A stretch of 64,000 nucleotides of DNA from Eubacterium sp. UBA3279 (GCA_002361775.1 DETV01000100.1:1-64000); one strand, 5' to 3'; counted from the first letter of the stretch, positions 51,787 through 61,215 are shown. Notes: generated by a model from the letters alone, not told the origin. Numbers and translations are program-made.

Positions 51787-52134
51787 TTATGTAGGCAGTT
51801 CCAGGCTGATCTTCAGCGCTTTATTTACCTGCGAAAGAATATCCTGATCCAGATGACAGACTTTATCTTTTAATCTTTGCTTATCTATTGTCCGCAGTTG
51901 TTCCAGCAAAATCACGGAATCTCTTACAATATCGTAAGAAGAAGCATCTATCTCAATGTGGGTGGGAAGCTTCGCCTTATTCATCTTAGATGTAATTGCA
52001 GCGCAGATCACTGTAGGACTGTGCCTGTTACCTACATCATTCTGTATGATAAGTACCGGGCGTATCCCTCCCTGTTCACTTCCTACAACAGGTCTTAAAT
52101 CTGCATAAAATATATCTCCTCGTCTGATATTCAC
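51787..52134 (-). CDS. mazF: MazF/EndoA-type endoribonuclease toxin
   Basis: I place the start at GTG 52134, 8 nt after a GGAG. The ~115-residue protein follows EndoA closely (IRRGDIFYADLRPVVGSEQGG, RPVLIIQNDVGNRHSPTVI, RTIDKQRLKDKV). MazF cleaves mRNA at short sequences unless bound by its antitoxin. In Firmicutes the antitoxin gene usually lies between alr and mazF. Here alr ends 135 bp upstream and that gap has no antitoxin reading frame, only structured DNA. Confidence 0.93.
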   Translation of the reverse strand: MNIRRGDIFYADLRPVVGSEQGGIRPVLIIQNDVGNRHSPTVICAAITSKMNKAKLPTHIEIDASSYDIVRDSVILLEQLRTIDKQRLKDKVCHLDQDILSQVNKALKISLELPT

Positions 52135-52143
52135 ACAATCCAC

Positions 52144-52206
52144 ACTCCGATTTCTACGTTATGTTATATCTGAAGTATTTCCATAATTTTTCGGTATATT
52201 CGGAGT
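52144..52206 (-). promoter_or_regulatory. long-range stem covering the mazF ribosome binding site
   Basis: ACTCCGA (minus strand, 52206-52200) can pair with TCGGAGT (52150-52144), which contains the GGAG used by mazF, across a 49-nt A/T-rich loop. Seven pairs over that distance are modest, so control of translation is only possible. Confidence 0.3.
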
Positions 52207-52217
52207 TTTTTTATATA

Positions 52218-52264
52218 ATGCCAGAATTGTGAAAGTGCGCAGCAGAAAACAATTCGTCAGGCAT
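52218..52264. repeat. structured repeat, copy 1 (alr-mazF gap)
   Basis: The 47-bp unit is ATGCC/GGCAT at its ends, an inner AATTGT/ACAATT stem and a loop containing TGCGCAGC. It shares the stem sequences, the loop motif and the tail AACAATTCGTCAGGCAT with copy 2 at 55733. TATAAT overlaps its left end on the plus strand. Confidence 0.75.
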
Positions 52265-52268
52265 CTTG

Positions 52269-53402
52269 TTATTTATAGACTCTTGGAACTCTTCTGCTGA
52301 TACAGCATAAGAATTCATAGGGAAATCTTCCGGACAGCCGGGATAATTCTTCCACAGGAAGATTCTCATTTCCGTCTGTTCCCATCAAAGTAACTTCTTC
52401 CCCCTGCATGGCTTCCGGGATTTCTGTCACATCTACCATGAACTGATCCATACATACTCTTCCCAGTATTTTTGCTCTTTTCCCGCGAATCAGAACATAG
52501 CCTTTATTGGAAAGACTTCTGGGATAACCGTCCGCATATCCTACCGGTATAGTGGCAATTCTGGTGGATGGCTTATATGTGACAAAAGTACCGCCATAAC
52601 TTACGGGAACACCGGCTTCTACTTCTTTCACATGGGAAATATGTGATTTTAATTCCATAACCGGAGTAAGTTCCACTCCGGGATTTACCACATCTTCCGA
52701 AGGCTCCACACCATAAATTGTAATTCCCGGACGAACGGCATCCAGATCTCCCTGGCGGTGCCAGAGAATTCCCGCGCTGTTATTACAATGGCGAAGAGGA
52801 ATGGAAATCCCTGCATTTTCCAGCATATGAAGAAATTCCAGATATTGCTGATACTGTTTTTTTGCTGAAGTCAGATCCTGCTCATCTGCTCTGGCAAAAT
52901 GAGTAAACATTCCTTCTATCTGAATGCCGGGCAGTTTACTGATATGTATGATTTCCTCTAAACTTTCTTTTGGTTTCCGAAATCCGATCCTTGTCATTCC
53001 CGTATCCACCGCCAGATGAACAGGCAGTACACATCCTGTTTTTTGGGCCGCTAAAGACAGTTTTTCCGCCATATCTTTCGTAAATACGGCGGGACGGATT
53101 TCTTCCTTCGCCAGCAACTCATAATCTTCTTCAAAAACATAACCCAAAACAAGGATCGGTTTACGGATTCCGTGATCCCGAAGTTCTTTTCCCTCCTGCG
53201 CCGTAGCTACAGCAAATCCCCAGATATACTCTTTATCTTCAATTTTCCGGGAGACGGAAACTGCCCCATGACCGTAAGCATCCGCTTTAACAACAGCAAT
53301 CATTTTCGTTCCGGGCGTCAGATTGTTTTTCATATTTTCAAAATTTCTTTCTACCGCATTCAAATCAATGGATGCATATACTCTGCTGTGTATTTTTTCC
53401 AT
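52269..53402 (-). CDS. alr: alanine racemase
   Basis: The 377-residue PLP enzyme makes D-alanine for peptidoglycan. The Schiff-base lysine lies in MIAVVKADAYGHGAV, the second catalytic base region is PVSYGGTFVT, and VHLAVDTGMTRIGF and GRVCMDQFMVDVT complete the signature. It precedes mazF in the conserved alr-mazF order. It follows the nnr gene by 45 bp. Confidence 0.96.
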   Translation of the reverse strand: MEKIHSRVYASIDLNAVERNFENMKNNLTPGTKMIAVVKADAYGHGAVSVSRKIEDKEYIWGFAVATAQEGKELRDHGIRKPILVLGYVFEEDYELLAKEEIRPAVFTKDMAEKLSLAAQKTGCVLPVHLAVDTGMTRIGFRKPKESLEEIIHISKLPGIQIEGMFTHFARADEQDLTSAKKQYQQYLEFLHMLENAGISIPLRHCNNSAGILWHRQGDLDAVRPGITIYGVEPSEDVVNPGVELTPVMELKSHISHVKEVEAGVPVSYGGTFVTYKPSTRIATIPVGYADGYPRSLSNKGYVLIRGKRAKILGRVCMDQFMVDVTEIPEAMQGEEVTLMGTDGNENLPVEELSRLSGRFPYEFLCCISRRVPRVYK

Positions 53403-53447
53403 TTTATTTTGTCCTCATTTCCTTCATCCAAATCAATACTGACGCTT

Positions 53448-54965
53448 TTAATTTTCACAGATATTTTCCAACTGAGCCAGTACTTCACCCAATCCTTCCA
53501 GAATATCCGAAGCAATCATACTTCGTTCTCCCTTTTTCTTTTTTGCCTCGTCTCCCCCTTTGCCGTGAAGCCAGACCGCCAGAGGAGCCGCCTGCTCCGG
53601 CAAAACTCCCTGCGCAAGAATTCCCGCTGCTACTCCCGTAAGTACGTCTCCGCTTCCGGCTGTTGCCATTCCACTGTTCCCGGTAAGATTGAGATAATAC
53701 CTGTTATCACTGCAGCCGATCAGGGTTCTGGCATCTTTTAAAATAACAGTTGACGGGAAAATCCGGCGAAACTTTTTCAGATATTGTAACGGATCTTCTT
53801 TTAACTCTTTCATACTATATCCGGACAATCTGGTCATTTCTCCCATATGGGGAGTGAGAATACAGGGTCGTTTTATCTTTCCCAGAAGTTCCCTGTGTAA
53901 AGACAGCCAGTTAAGTCCGTCTGCATCGATAACCAAAGGCTTTTGCCCTGTCTCTTCCTCCTGTGTCTCCAATAATTCTTCCATAATCCATTCAACAGAA
54001 ACAGAATTGCCCAGTCCCGGGCCAACTGCTTCCACATCCGCCCACTCCCGGGATTTTTTTAACTTTTCAATGATCACAGATTTACTCTGTGAATTTTCAT
54101 AGGTGGTCAGCAAAGCTTCCGGCAAAAGCTGCTGTAAAATAATGCGATTACTTTCCACAGTGAAAATCCGTACCATTCCTGCTCCGGTAAGAAGAGCGGC
54201 TTTCCCGGCAAAATATGCGGCGCCGCACATATTTTCACTTCCCGCCACAATCAGAACCTTCCCAAAAGTCCCCTTGTTTCCATCCGGATTTCTTTTCTTA
54301 AGCCAAAGAAACTCTGATTCTTCCAAAACAGACAAAGCTTCTTTTTCTTTTTTGCAGATGCCGATATCTTTTACAAGTACTTTTCCTGCGTATAAAGCGC
54401 CGGGATACAGATAGAGTCCTGTTTTTCCATAGGCAAATGTAACAGTGGCTTTTGCCCGGATACCTGTACCCATAACCTGTCCTGTAGTTCCATGGATACC
54501 GGAAGGAATATCTACTGCCAGAACAGGAATATTGCTCTTATTAATATTTTCAAATAATTTCTCATATGTACCGGTAACTTCCCGGGACAATCCAATACCA
54601 AATACCGCATCTACGATAGTAGTATATTCAGAAAACACCGGGTTATTCACCAGAGAATTTCCGTAATTTCCGGCAATCTTCCACTGGATACCTGTTTCTT
54701 CCGTAAAAGATTCCTTTTTTCCTGCCAGAAAAATATCTACAGAATACCCCTGTACATGGAGAATTCTTGCAACCGCAATACCGTCTCCCCCATTATTCCC
54801 GGAACCGCAAACCACAAGAACTCTGGTAAGATCAAAACTGTTTTTCAGTTCCTCCACCACTGCCAGAGCAGCTCTTTCCATCAAAACAATAGAGGAAATA
54901 CCCATTTCCTCTATTGTATATCGATCCAGTTCTTTCATTTGTCTGCTGTCTACAATTTGTTTCAT
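53448..54965 (-). CDS. nnr: bifunctional NAD(P)H-hydrate epimerase / ADP-dependent dehydratase
   Basis: The 505-residue fusion repairs hydrated NAD(P)H. The N-terminal epimerase (NnrE, ~1-215) has VLVVCGSGNNGGDGIAVAR and DAVFGIGLSR. The C-terminal ribokinase-like dehydratase (NnrD, ~225-505) has KVLIVAGSENMCGAAYFAGKA, VIDADGLNWL, ILTPHMGEM and NSGMATAGSGDVLTGVAAGI. It lies between rex and alr on the same strand, an arrangement seen in other Firmicutes. Confidence 0.95.
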   Translation of the reverse strand: MKQIVDSRQMKELDRYTIEEMGISSIVLMERAALAVVEELKNSFDLTRVLVVCGSGNNGGDGIAVARILHVQGYSVDIFLAGKKESFTEETGIQWKIAGNYGNSLVNNPVFSEYTTIVDAVFGIGLSREVTGTYEKLFENINKSNIPVLAVDIPSGIHGTTGQVMGTGIRAKATVTFAYGKTGLYLYPGALYAGKVLVKDIGICKKEKEALSVLEESEFLWLKKRNPDGNKGTFGKVLIVAGSENMCGAAYFAGKAALLTGAGMVRIFTVESNRIILQQLLPEALLTTYENSQSKSVIIEKLKKSREWADVEAVGPGLGNSVSVEWIMEELLETQEEETGQKPLVIDADGLNWLSLHRELLGKIKRPCILTPHMGEMTRLSGYSMKELKEDPLQYLKKFRRIFPSTVILKDARTLIGCSDNRYYLNLTGNSGMATAGSGDVLTGVAAGILAQGVLPEQAAPLAVWLHGKGGDEAKKKKGERSMIASDILEGLGEVLAQLENICEN

Positions 54966-54967
54966 CT

Positions 54968-55612
54968 TTATTCTTCTTTCTCTCTCCGATTTAGATTGTA
55001 AGAAAGCCGCATCAAACTCTCCGATAAATGAACGTTCTCCACCACCACATCAGATGGAACAGAGAGATTCAGGTCTGTATGGGCAAAATTCCAGATAGCC
55101 TTTACCCCGTTATCTGTAAGCACCTTTACCATCTCCAGAGCTTTTGATTTTGGAAGTGTAAGTGTTGCTATCTCCACCTGATATTTTTTGATAAACTCAG
55201 GAAGTTCATCCACCATCTGAATCTCCAGTCCCCGGACAGAGACTCCTTTTAATACGGGATTCACATCAAAAATCCCCACCAGTTTGAAGCCCTGTTTTTC
55301 AAACTGGGTATAGTTTGCCAATGCCTGCCCCAGATTACCGGCCCCTACGATAATCATGGGATGGGTTCTGTCCAGTCCCAGAATCTTGGCTATCTCCGAA
55401 TGAAGATACTTTACATTATATCCATATCCCTGTTGTCCAAATCCTCCAAAATTGTTCAAATCCTGTCGAATCTGAGATGCTGTGACTTTCATCCGGTTAC
55501 TAAGTTCATTGGATGAAATACGTTCCACACCATCCTCAATTAATTCTCCCAAATACCGATAATATCTGGGAAGTCGCTTAATGACTGCTCTTGAAATATC
55601 TTTGTCCTCCAC
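54968..55612 (-). CDS. rex: redox-sensing transcriptional repressor Rex
   Basis: The 214-residue protein has a winged-helix N-terminus (RAVIKRLPRYYRYLGEL, MKVTASQIRQDLNNFGGFGQQGYGY) and a Rossmann domain (IIVGAGNLGQALANY). It senses the NADH/NAD+ ratio and represses fermentation genes. Its stop is 2 bp before the nnr start, so both are cotranscribed. Confidence 0.96.
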   Translation of the reverse strand: MEDKDISRAVIKRLPRYYRYLGELIEDGVERISSNELSNRMKVTASQIRQDLNNFGGFGQQGYGYNVKYLHSEIAKILGLDRTHPMIIVGAGNLGQALANYTQFEKQGFKLVGIFDVNPVLKGVSVRGLEIQMVDELPEFIKKYQVEIATLTLPKSKALEMVKVLTDNGVKAIWNFAHTDLNLSVPSDVVVENVHLSESLMRLSYNLNRREKEE

Positions 55613-55701
55613 AACGCTGTTCCTCCTGCATCATTCTGATATTTATTATAGCAAATGTGAAATAATTGTCAAATAATCTTCCATGATTTCCTTTGTTTTT
55701 A

Positions 55702-55729
55702 TTGCGATTTTTTGTATTTCATGTATAAT
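55702..55729 (+). promoter_or_regulatory. promoter of the ABC-F gene leader
   Basis: TTGCGA (55702-55707) and TATAAT (55724-55729) are 16 bp apart, so transcription should begin at or just inside the structured repeat, giving a ~100-nt leader. Confidence 0.55.
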
Positions 55730-55732
55730 AAG

Positions 55733-55785
55733 ATGCCAGAGGCAAAATTGTGGAAATGCGCAGCGCGAAACAATTCGTCAGGCAT
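55733..55785 (+). repeat. structured repeat, copy 2 (ABC-F leader)
   Basis: The 53-bp unit has ATGCC/GGCAT ends, AATTGT (55746-55751) paired with ACAATT (55770-55775) and TGCGCAGC in the loop. It matches copy 1 at 52218 with a 6-nt insertion near the left end. It lies at the expected 5' end of the ABC-F transcript and may act as a leader element. Confidence 0.75.
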
Positions 55786-55838
55786 ACTTTTACCTTAAAT
55801 CATATCAAATAACCCATCGGGTATACGTGGAGGTTTTC

Positions 55839-57743
55839 ATGATTTTATCATGTCAAAATATTAATAAAGCGTTCGGTACAAATGAAGTACTGAAAAATGT
55901 AAATTTTCATCTGGAAGAAAGAGAAAAGGCTGCTCTGATCGGTCCTAACGGCGCAGGAAAATCTACTCTTTTAAAAATCATCATGCAGGAAATGTCTGCC
56001 GATTCCGGAGAAATCATCATATCCAGAGGGAAAACTATCGGCTATCTGGCACAGCATCAGGAGCTGATCAGTGGCCGCACAATTTACGAAGAGCTTCTGG
56101 AGGTTAAACAATATATTCTCGATATGGAAGAAAAAATCCGTATTATGGAGCAAAATATGAAAACGGTAACCGGAAGGGAGCTGGATGAACTTCTTGCCAG
56201 CTACTCTCGTCTGACCCATCAGTTTGAATTAGAAAACGGATATTCCTGCAAAAGTGAAATCGTGGGCGTCTTAAAAGGACTGGGATTTACAGAAGATGAG
56301 TTTTCTAAAAAAGTAGATACTCTCTCCGGAGGACAAAAAACCCGTGTCGCACTGGGAAAACTCCTTCTTTCCAATCCGGATATTATTCTTCTGGACGAGC
56401 CGACTAACCACCTGGATATGGATTCCATCGCCTGGTTGGAAAATTATCTGCTTAACTACAAAGGAGCGGTATTTATTGTCTCTCATGACCGATATTTCCT
56501 TGACAAAGTTGTAACAAAGGTTGTGGAAATCGATCATGGAAATGTTCGAATGTTTCAGGGAAATTATTCCGCCTACGCTCAGAAAAAAGCACAGATCCGG
56601 GATGCTGAATATAAAGCCTGGCTCAACCAACAGCAGGAAATCAAACACCAGGAAGAAGTCATTGCCAAATTAAAATCTTTTAACAGAGAGAAATCTATCC
56701 GCCGGGCAGAAAGCCGGGAAAAAATGTTAGACAAAATTGAAGTGTTGGATAAGCCTGTGGAAGATACTATGGAGATGAAACTTACTCTTACCCCCAGGAT
56801 CATCAGTGGAAATGATGTACTGACCGTTACAGATCTTTCCAAATCTTTCCCTCAACAACAACTTTTTTCCCATATAGATTTTTCTATTCAACGGGGAGAA
56901 CGGGTTGCTGTTATCGGAGCAAATGGTACGGGAAAAACCACAATCTTAAAGATTCTGAACGGATTAATTCCCGCAGATGAAGGTACTGTTGAATTGGGAA
57001 GCAAGGTTCTGATCGGTTATTATGATCAGGAACATCATGTATTAAATATGGACAAGACAATTTTTGAGGAAATTTCCGATGATTATCCTTATCTCACCAA
57101 TACAGAAATCCGGAATGTACTGGCTGCTTTTCTGTTTACGGGAGACGATGTATTCAAACCTATCCATACATTGAGCGGTGGAGAACGGGGACGGGTTTCT
57201 CTGGCTAAATTAATGCTTTCTGAAGCTAATTTTCTGATTTTGGATGAGCCTACCAACCACCTGGATATTGTTTCTAAGGAAATTCTTGAACAGGCACTAA
57301 ATCGTTACACAGGAACGGTTCTCTACGTTTCTCATGACCGTTACTTTATCAATCAGACAGCCACCAGAATCCTTGATCTTACCAATCAGGCAATGGTAAA
57401 CTATATTGGAAATTACGACTATTATCTGGAAAAGAAAGATGAACTGACACAGATTTACGCACCGGAAACGGTGGTTGCAGCAGAAGAATCTTCATCCACT
57501 TCTAAACTGGACTGGAAACAGCAAAAAGAAGAACAGGCCAGACAGAGAAAACGGGAAAACGAACTGAAAAAAACAGAACAGGATATTGAAAAACTGGAAA
57601 ATCGTGATAAAGAAATTGATGAAGAAATGGCTCAGCCGGAAATTGCTGTAAATGTGGCTGAATGCATCCGTCTGTCAAAAGAAAAAGCGGAAATTGCTGA
57701 AAAATTGGAAGTTCTTTATGAAAAATGGGAGGAGCTGGCATAA
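55839..57743 (+). CDS. ABC-F family ATP-binding protein
   Basis: The ATG at 55839 has GTGGAGG 6 nt upstream. The ~634-residue soluble protein has two ABC domains without membrane parts: GPNGAGKST/LSGGQKTR/LLDEPTNHLD and GANGTGKTT/LSGGERGR/LDEPTNHLD. A long linker joins them and a charged coiled-coil tail closes the protein. ABC-F proteins act on the ribosome, either relieving stalls or protecting it from antibiotics. The subgroup resembles YdiF/Uup types more than known resistance types. It stands alone, with a structured leader and a terminator. Confidence 0.93.
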   Translation: MILSCQNINKAFGTNEVLKNVNFHLEEREKAALIGPNGAGKSTLLKIIMQEMSADSGEIIISRGKTIGYLAQHQELISGRTIYEELLEVKQYILDMEEKIRIMEQNMKTVTGRELDELLASYSRLTHQFELENGYSCKSEIVGVLKGLGFTEDEFSKKVDTLSGGQKTRVALGKLLLSNPDIILLDEPTNHLDMDSIAWLENYLLNYKGAVFIVSHDRYFLDKVVTKVVEIDHGNVRMFQGNYSAYAQKKAQIRDAEYKAWLNQQQEIKHQEEVIAKLKSFNREKSIRRAESREKMLDKIEVLDKPVEDTMEMKLTLTPRIISGNDVLTVTDLSKSFPQQQLFSHIDFSIQRGERVAVIGANGTGKTTILKILNGLIPADEGTVELGSKVLIGYYDQEHHVLNMDKTIFEEISDDYPYLTNTEIRNVLAAFLFTGDDVFKPIHTLSGGERGRVSLAKLMLSEANFLILDEPTNHLDIVSKEILEQALNRYTGTVLYVSHDRYFINQTATRILDLTNQAMVNYIGNYDYYLEKKDELTQIYAPETVVAAEESSSTSKLDWKQQKEEQARQRKRENELKKTEQDIEKLENRDKEIDEEMAQPEIAVNVAECIRLSKEKAEIAEKLEVLYEKWEELA

Positions 57744-57765
57744 TGCCAACTCCTCCTCTTTTATT
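57728..57765 (+). terminator. terminator overlapping the ABC-F stop codon
   Basis: GGAGGAG (57728-57734) pairs with CTCCTCC (57750-57756) and TGGCA with TGCCA inside. TCTTTTATT follows. The stem includes the end of the coding region. Confidence 0.85.
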
Positions 57766-58972
57766 ACATCAGCTCTTCCAGAGTATTTCTGATCTCCTGG
57801 ATAAATTCCTGACTGTTTAATACTTTTACTTTCTTCAAACTGGTGATAGCCGCCAAATCCTTTGTCATCTTTCCTGATTCAATAGTCTGGATGGTTGCCT
57901 TCTCCAAGGTGTCTGCAAACTTCATCAACTCTTTATTGCCGTCCAGCTCGCCCCGTTTTCTCAAAGCTCCTGTCCATGCAAAAATAGTGGCAACTGAGTT
58001 GGTAGATGTTTCTTCTCCCTTCAGATGTTTATAATAATGTCTCTGAACAGTTCCATGAGCCGCTTCATACTCATAATATCCATGAGGAGAAACCAGAACG
58101 GAAGTCATCATGGCAAGAGAACCAAATGCAGAAGAAACCATATCGCTCATCACGTCACCGTCATAATTTTTACATGCCCAGATAAATCCGCCTTCCGCTT
58201 TCATAACACGGGCAACCGCATCATCAATCAGAGTATAAAAATAGGTGATTCCTGCAGCTTCAAATTTTTCTTTATATTCTGCATCAAAAATTTCCTGGAA
58301 AATATCTTTGAAAGTATGATCATACTTCTTGGAAATCGTATCTTTTGTGGCAAACCACAGATCTTGTTTTGTATCAAGAGCAAAAGAAAAACAGCTTCTT
58401 GCAAAACTTTCTATGGAATCATTCAGATTATGCATTCCCTGAACAACTCCCGGACCTGCAAACTTATGAACCAGCTCTCTTGTCTCCGTACCGTCTTCTG
58501 CTGTATAAACCAGTTCCACTTTTCCCGGCGCCGGAATCTTCATCTCTGCATTTTTATATACATCTCCGTAAGCATGACGAGCCAGGGTAATCGGTTTTTT
58601 CCAGTTTCTCACGCAAGGTTCAATCCCATTTACCACAATTGGGGCGCGGAAAACCGTACCGTCCAGCATGGCACGAATAGTACCGTTGGGACTTTTATAC
58701 ATTTCTTTTAAGCCGTACTCTTCCACACGGGCGGCATTCGGTGTGATCGTTGCACATTTTACAGCCACACCATATTTTTTTGTTGCGTTTGCCGCATCAA
58801 CGGTTACCTGATCGTCTGTATCATTTCTATGTTTCAGTCCCAGATCATAATATTCTGTATTTAATTCGATATAGGGAGTCAGTAATTCATCTTTAATCAT
58901 CTGCCAGAGAATTCTGGTCATTTCATCTCCATCCATCTCTACTAAAGGTGTCTGCATTACAATTTTCTTCAT
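57764..58972 (-). CDS. icd: NADP-dependent isocitrate dehydrogenase
   Basis: The 402-residue enzyme converts isocitrate to 2-oxoglutarate. The sequence opens with TPLVEMDGDEMTRILW and contains KSPNGTIRAMLDGTVFR, the substrate-binding KNYDGDVMSDMVSSAFGSLAMM and AAHGTVQRHYYKH with the NADP-selecting residues. It belongs to the dimeric, eukaryote-like subfamily. With the nearby Re-citrate synthase it supplies 2-oxoglutarate for glutamate. Confidence 0.95.
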   Translation of the reverse strand: MKKIVMQTPLVEMDGDEMTRILWQMIKDELLTPYIELNTEYYDLGLKHRNDTDDQVTVDAANATKKYGVAVKCATITPNAARVEEYGLKEMYKSPNGTIRAMLDGTVFRAPIVVNGIEPCVRNWKKPITLARHAYGDVYKNAEMKIPAPGKVELVYTAEDGTETRELVHKFAGPGVVQGMHNLNDSIESFARSCFSFALDTKQDLWFATKDTISKKYDHTFKDIFQEIFDAEYKEKFEAAGITYFYTLIDDAVARVMKAEGGFIWACKNYDGDVMSDMVSSAFGSLAMMTSVLVSPHGYYEYEAAHGTVQRHYYKHLKGEETSTNSVATIFAWTGALRKRGELDGNKELMKFADTLEKATIQTIESGKMTKDLAAITSLKKVKVLNSQEFIQEIRNTLEELM

Positions 58973-59079
58973 GACATATTTCTCCTTTGCTTTGTTTTCC
59001 GGTAACTATTCAACCGTCTGCTATATAAAACACTGAACAATTACGTTTTCTGATATATTACCATTCTGTGGTTAATGTT

Positions 59080-59751
59080 TCAAGTCGTTGTTTTTTTAAC
59101 TGCTTCTTCCAGACCACAATTTTCCAGATTCTTAATGGTATTTAATATATGCTGGGTAGCCAGTGTTTCTGCTCTGGCGGCATCCTGTGCCCGGATTGCA
59201 TCCAGAATCATACCGTGTTCTTCATTACTTTTTCTGGAGCGCACTTTACTGGTAATGGAAATTTTTCTGGCTTTCTGAACATACTGGTGAAAATCACTGA
59301 GGGTATGCGCCAGTATCTTGCTGCGGGAAGCTTCATACATCAGTTCATGAAATCTTGTGTCCAGCTCAAGAACCTGATCATAGTGTTCTTTTCCTGCATG
59401 GTATCTGGACATATAAACAACTTCTTCCATCTCTTCCAGTTCCTTCTCCGTTCTGTAACGGGCAGCCCAACCGGCGCACAAACCTTCCAGCCGGGAACGG
59501 ATAGTAAAAATATCTTCCATATCTTTTGCAGAAATCCCCGTGACCACCGCTCCTTTATTGGGAATCAATTCAACCAGCCCCTCCAGTTCCAACTGCCGGA
59601 TTGCTTCCCTTACAGGGGTTCTGCTTACTCCCATTTTCTTTCCCAGAGTAGTTTCTACCAGTTCATCTTGCGGCTGGTAAATACCATTCAGGATGTCAGT
59701 TCTCAATTTATGAAATACCTGATCCCGAAGAGATGTTTTTTGTGATTCCAT
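59080..59751 (-). CDS. GntR/FadR-type transcriptional regulator
   Basis: The 223-residue protein has a GntR winged helix (MGVSRTPVREAIRQLELEGLVELIPNKGAVV) and an FCD ligand domain (residues ~85-215, with metal-binding Asp/His positions in LDTRFHELMYEAS). It sits between the citrate synthase and icd genes. Two TTGTATACAA sites at 61216 and 61243, in front of the citrate synthase gene 15 bp upstream of this regulator's start, fit the family operator, so it probably represses that operon. Confidence 0.9.
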   Translation of the reverse strand: MESQKTSLRDQVFHKLRTDILNGIYQPQDELVETTLGKKMGVSRTPVREAIRQLELEGLVELIPNKGAVVTGISAKDMEDIFTIRSRLEGLCAGWAARYRTEKELEEMEEVVYMSRYHAGKEHYDQVLELDTRFHELMYEASRSKILAHTLSDFHQYVQKARKISITSKVRSRKSNEEHGMILDAIRAQDAARAETLATQHILNTIKNLENCGLEEAVKKTTT

Positions 59752-59766
59752 GTTTGTACCGCCTTT

Positions 59767-61161
59767 CTATTCGCCCAAAGTAATTCCCAGACGCGCTGTT
59801 GTTTCTTCTATTACGCCGATTAATTCCTCATCAGTAAGGGCTGTCACACGTCCTTCTTCGTATTCCGTGTCCACCCAGGTCTTAATCAGGGAAACCAGTT
59901 CACAATTCTTTTCCACCTGTTTTTCACCTTTCAGATGGTAATGGGTATTGATCCAGTGAGCAATTCCCGCCAGACCGGAAGTATTGGAAACTGCCACCTG
60001 TACCGGGCGTTTTAAAAACTTATCTGTATCGAAAATATTGTATATTTCCTCATTTTTCAAAAGACCATCCGCATGAATTCCCGCTCTCGTAATATTAAAA
60101 TTCTTGCCCACAAAAGGAGTCTGTTCAGGAATCCGATATCCGATTTCTTTTTCATAATATTCTGCCAGTTCTGTGATCACCGTAGTATCCATACCGTCCA
60201 GCCGTCCACGAAGCTGGGCATATTCAAATACCATAGCTTCCAATGGAGTATTTCCTGTACGTTCTCCAATACCAAAAAGTGAACAGTTTACCCCGCTGGC
60301 TCCATACAGCCATGCAGTAGTGGAATTGCTGACAGATTTATAGAAATCGTTATGTCCATGCCATTCGATCAGCTCACTGGGAACTCCTGCATGATACATA
60401 AGACCATAAATAATTCCCTGAACGGAACGGGGAATCACAGCGCCAGGATAATTAACACCGTATCCCATAGTATCACAGCAACGAACCTTAATTGGAATCT
60501 GATACCACTCCATTAATTTCATCAGTTCCATACAAAACGGAATCACATAACCGTAAATATCTGCTCTGGTGATATCTTCCAGATGGCAGCGGGGGCTGAT
60601 TCCAATTTCCAGACATTCTCTCACAATATTCAGGTAATGTTCCATGGCCTCTCTTCTGTTCATTTTCATTTTATAAAAAATGTGATAATCGGAACAGCTT
60701 ACCAAAATTCCTGTTTCTTTTAAACCAATGTCTTTTACCAGTTCAAAATCTTTTTTGCTGGCGCGGATCCAACTGGTAACTTCCGGAAATTTATACCCTC
60801 TTTCCAAACATTTATATACCGCATCTCTGTCCTTTTTACTATACAGGAAAAATTCACTCTGACGGATTTTTCCATTAGGTCCCCCCAATTTATGAAGATA
60901 GTCATATATTGTCACAATCTGTTCTGTGGAGTATGGGGCACGGGATTGTTGTCCGTCACGAAAGGTTGTATCTGTAATCCAAATATCATTGGGCATATGA
61001 TGAGGCACAATTCTGTCATTAAATGCAATTTTGGGTACTTCACTGTAGGGAAACAGATTTCGGAATACATTCGGTGTCTTTACATCTACCAGGGGATACA
61101 TATGCTCTTCCAGTTCCAGAAGATTGGTTCCTTCATTCATTCGAACTTTTCGATTTTCCAT
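59767..61161 (-). CDS. probable Re-type citrate synthase (isopropylmalate/homocitrate synthase family)
   Basis: The 464-residue protein is a DRE-TIM metallolyase, not a classic Si-citrate synthase. It shows WITDTTFRDGQQSRAPYS (metal and substrate site), CHLEDITRADIYGYV, RCCDTMGYGV and HGHNDFYKSVSNS, then GASGVNCSLFGIGERTGNTPLEAMV. The lengthy N-terminus and SRAPYS match the anaerobe enzyme known from Clostridium kluyveri. It condenses oxaloacetate and acetyl-CoA with Re stereochemistry. With icd it forms an oxidative branch to glutamate. Homocitrate synthase is the main alternative. Confidence 0.82.
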   Translation of the reverse strand: MENRKVRMNEGTNLLELEEHMYPLVDVKTPNVFRNLFPYSEVPKIAFNDRIVPHHMPNDIWITDTTFRDGQQSRAPYSTEQIVTIYDYLHKLGGPNGKIRQSEFFLYSKKDRDAVYKCLERGYKFPEVTSWIRASKKDFELVKDIGLKETGILVSCSDYHIFYKMKMNRREAMEHYLNIVRECLEIGISPRCHLEDITRADIYGYVIPFCMELMKLMEWYQIPIKVRCCDTMGYGVNYPGAVIPRSVQGIIYGLMYHAGVPSELIEWHGHNDFYKSVSNSTTAWLYGASGVNCSLFGIGERTGNTPLEAMVFEYAQLRGRLDGMDTTVITELAEYYEKEIGYRIPEQTPFVGKNFNITRAGIHADGLLKNEEIYNIFDTDKFLKRPVQVAVSNTSGLAGIAHWINTHYHLKGEKQVEKNCELVSLIKTWVDTEYEEGRVTALTDEELIGVIEETTARLGITLGE

Positions 61162-61215
61162 AATAATATTTCTCCTCTCATCGCGCCACTCAAAAGATGG
61201 CTGTAAATTGTATGA

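Noticed and set aside
55612..55680. Rex operator upstream of rex
   Set aside because: TTGACAATTATTTCACA resembles the consensus only loosely and overlaps a likely -35 box, so I do not call it.
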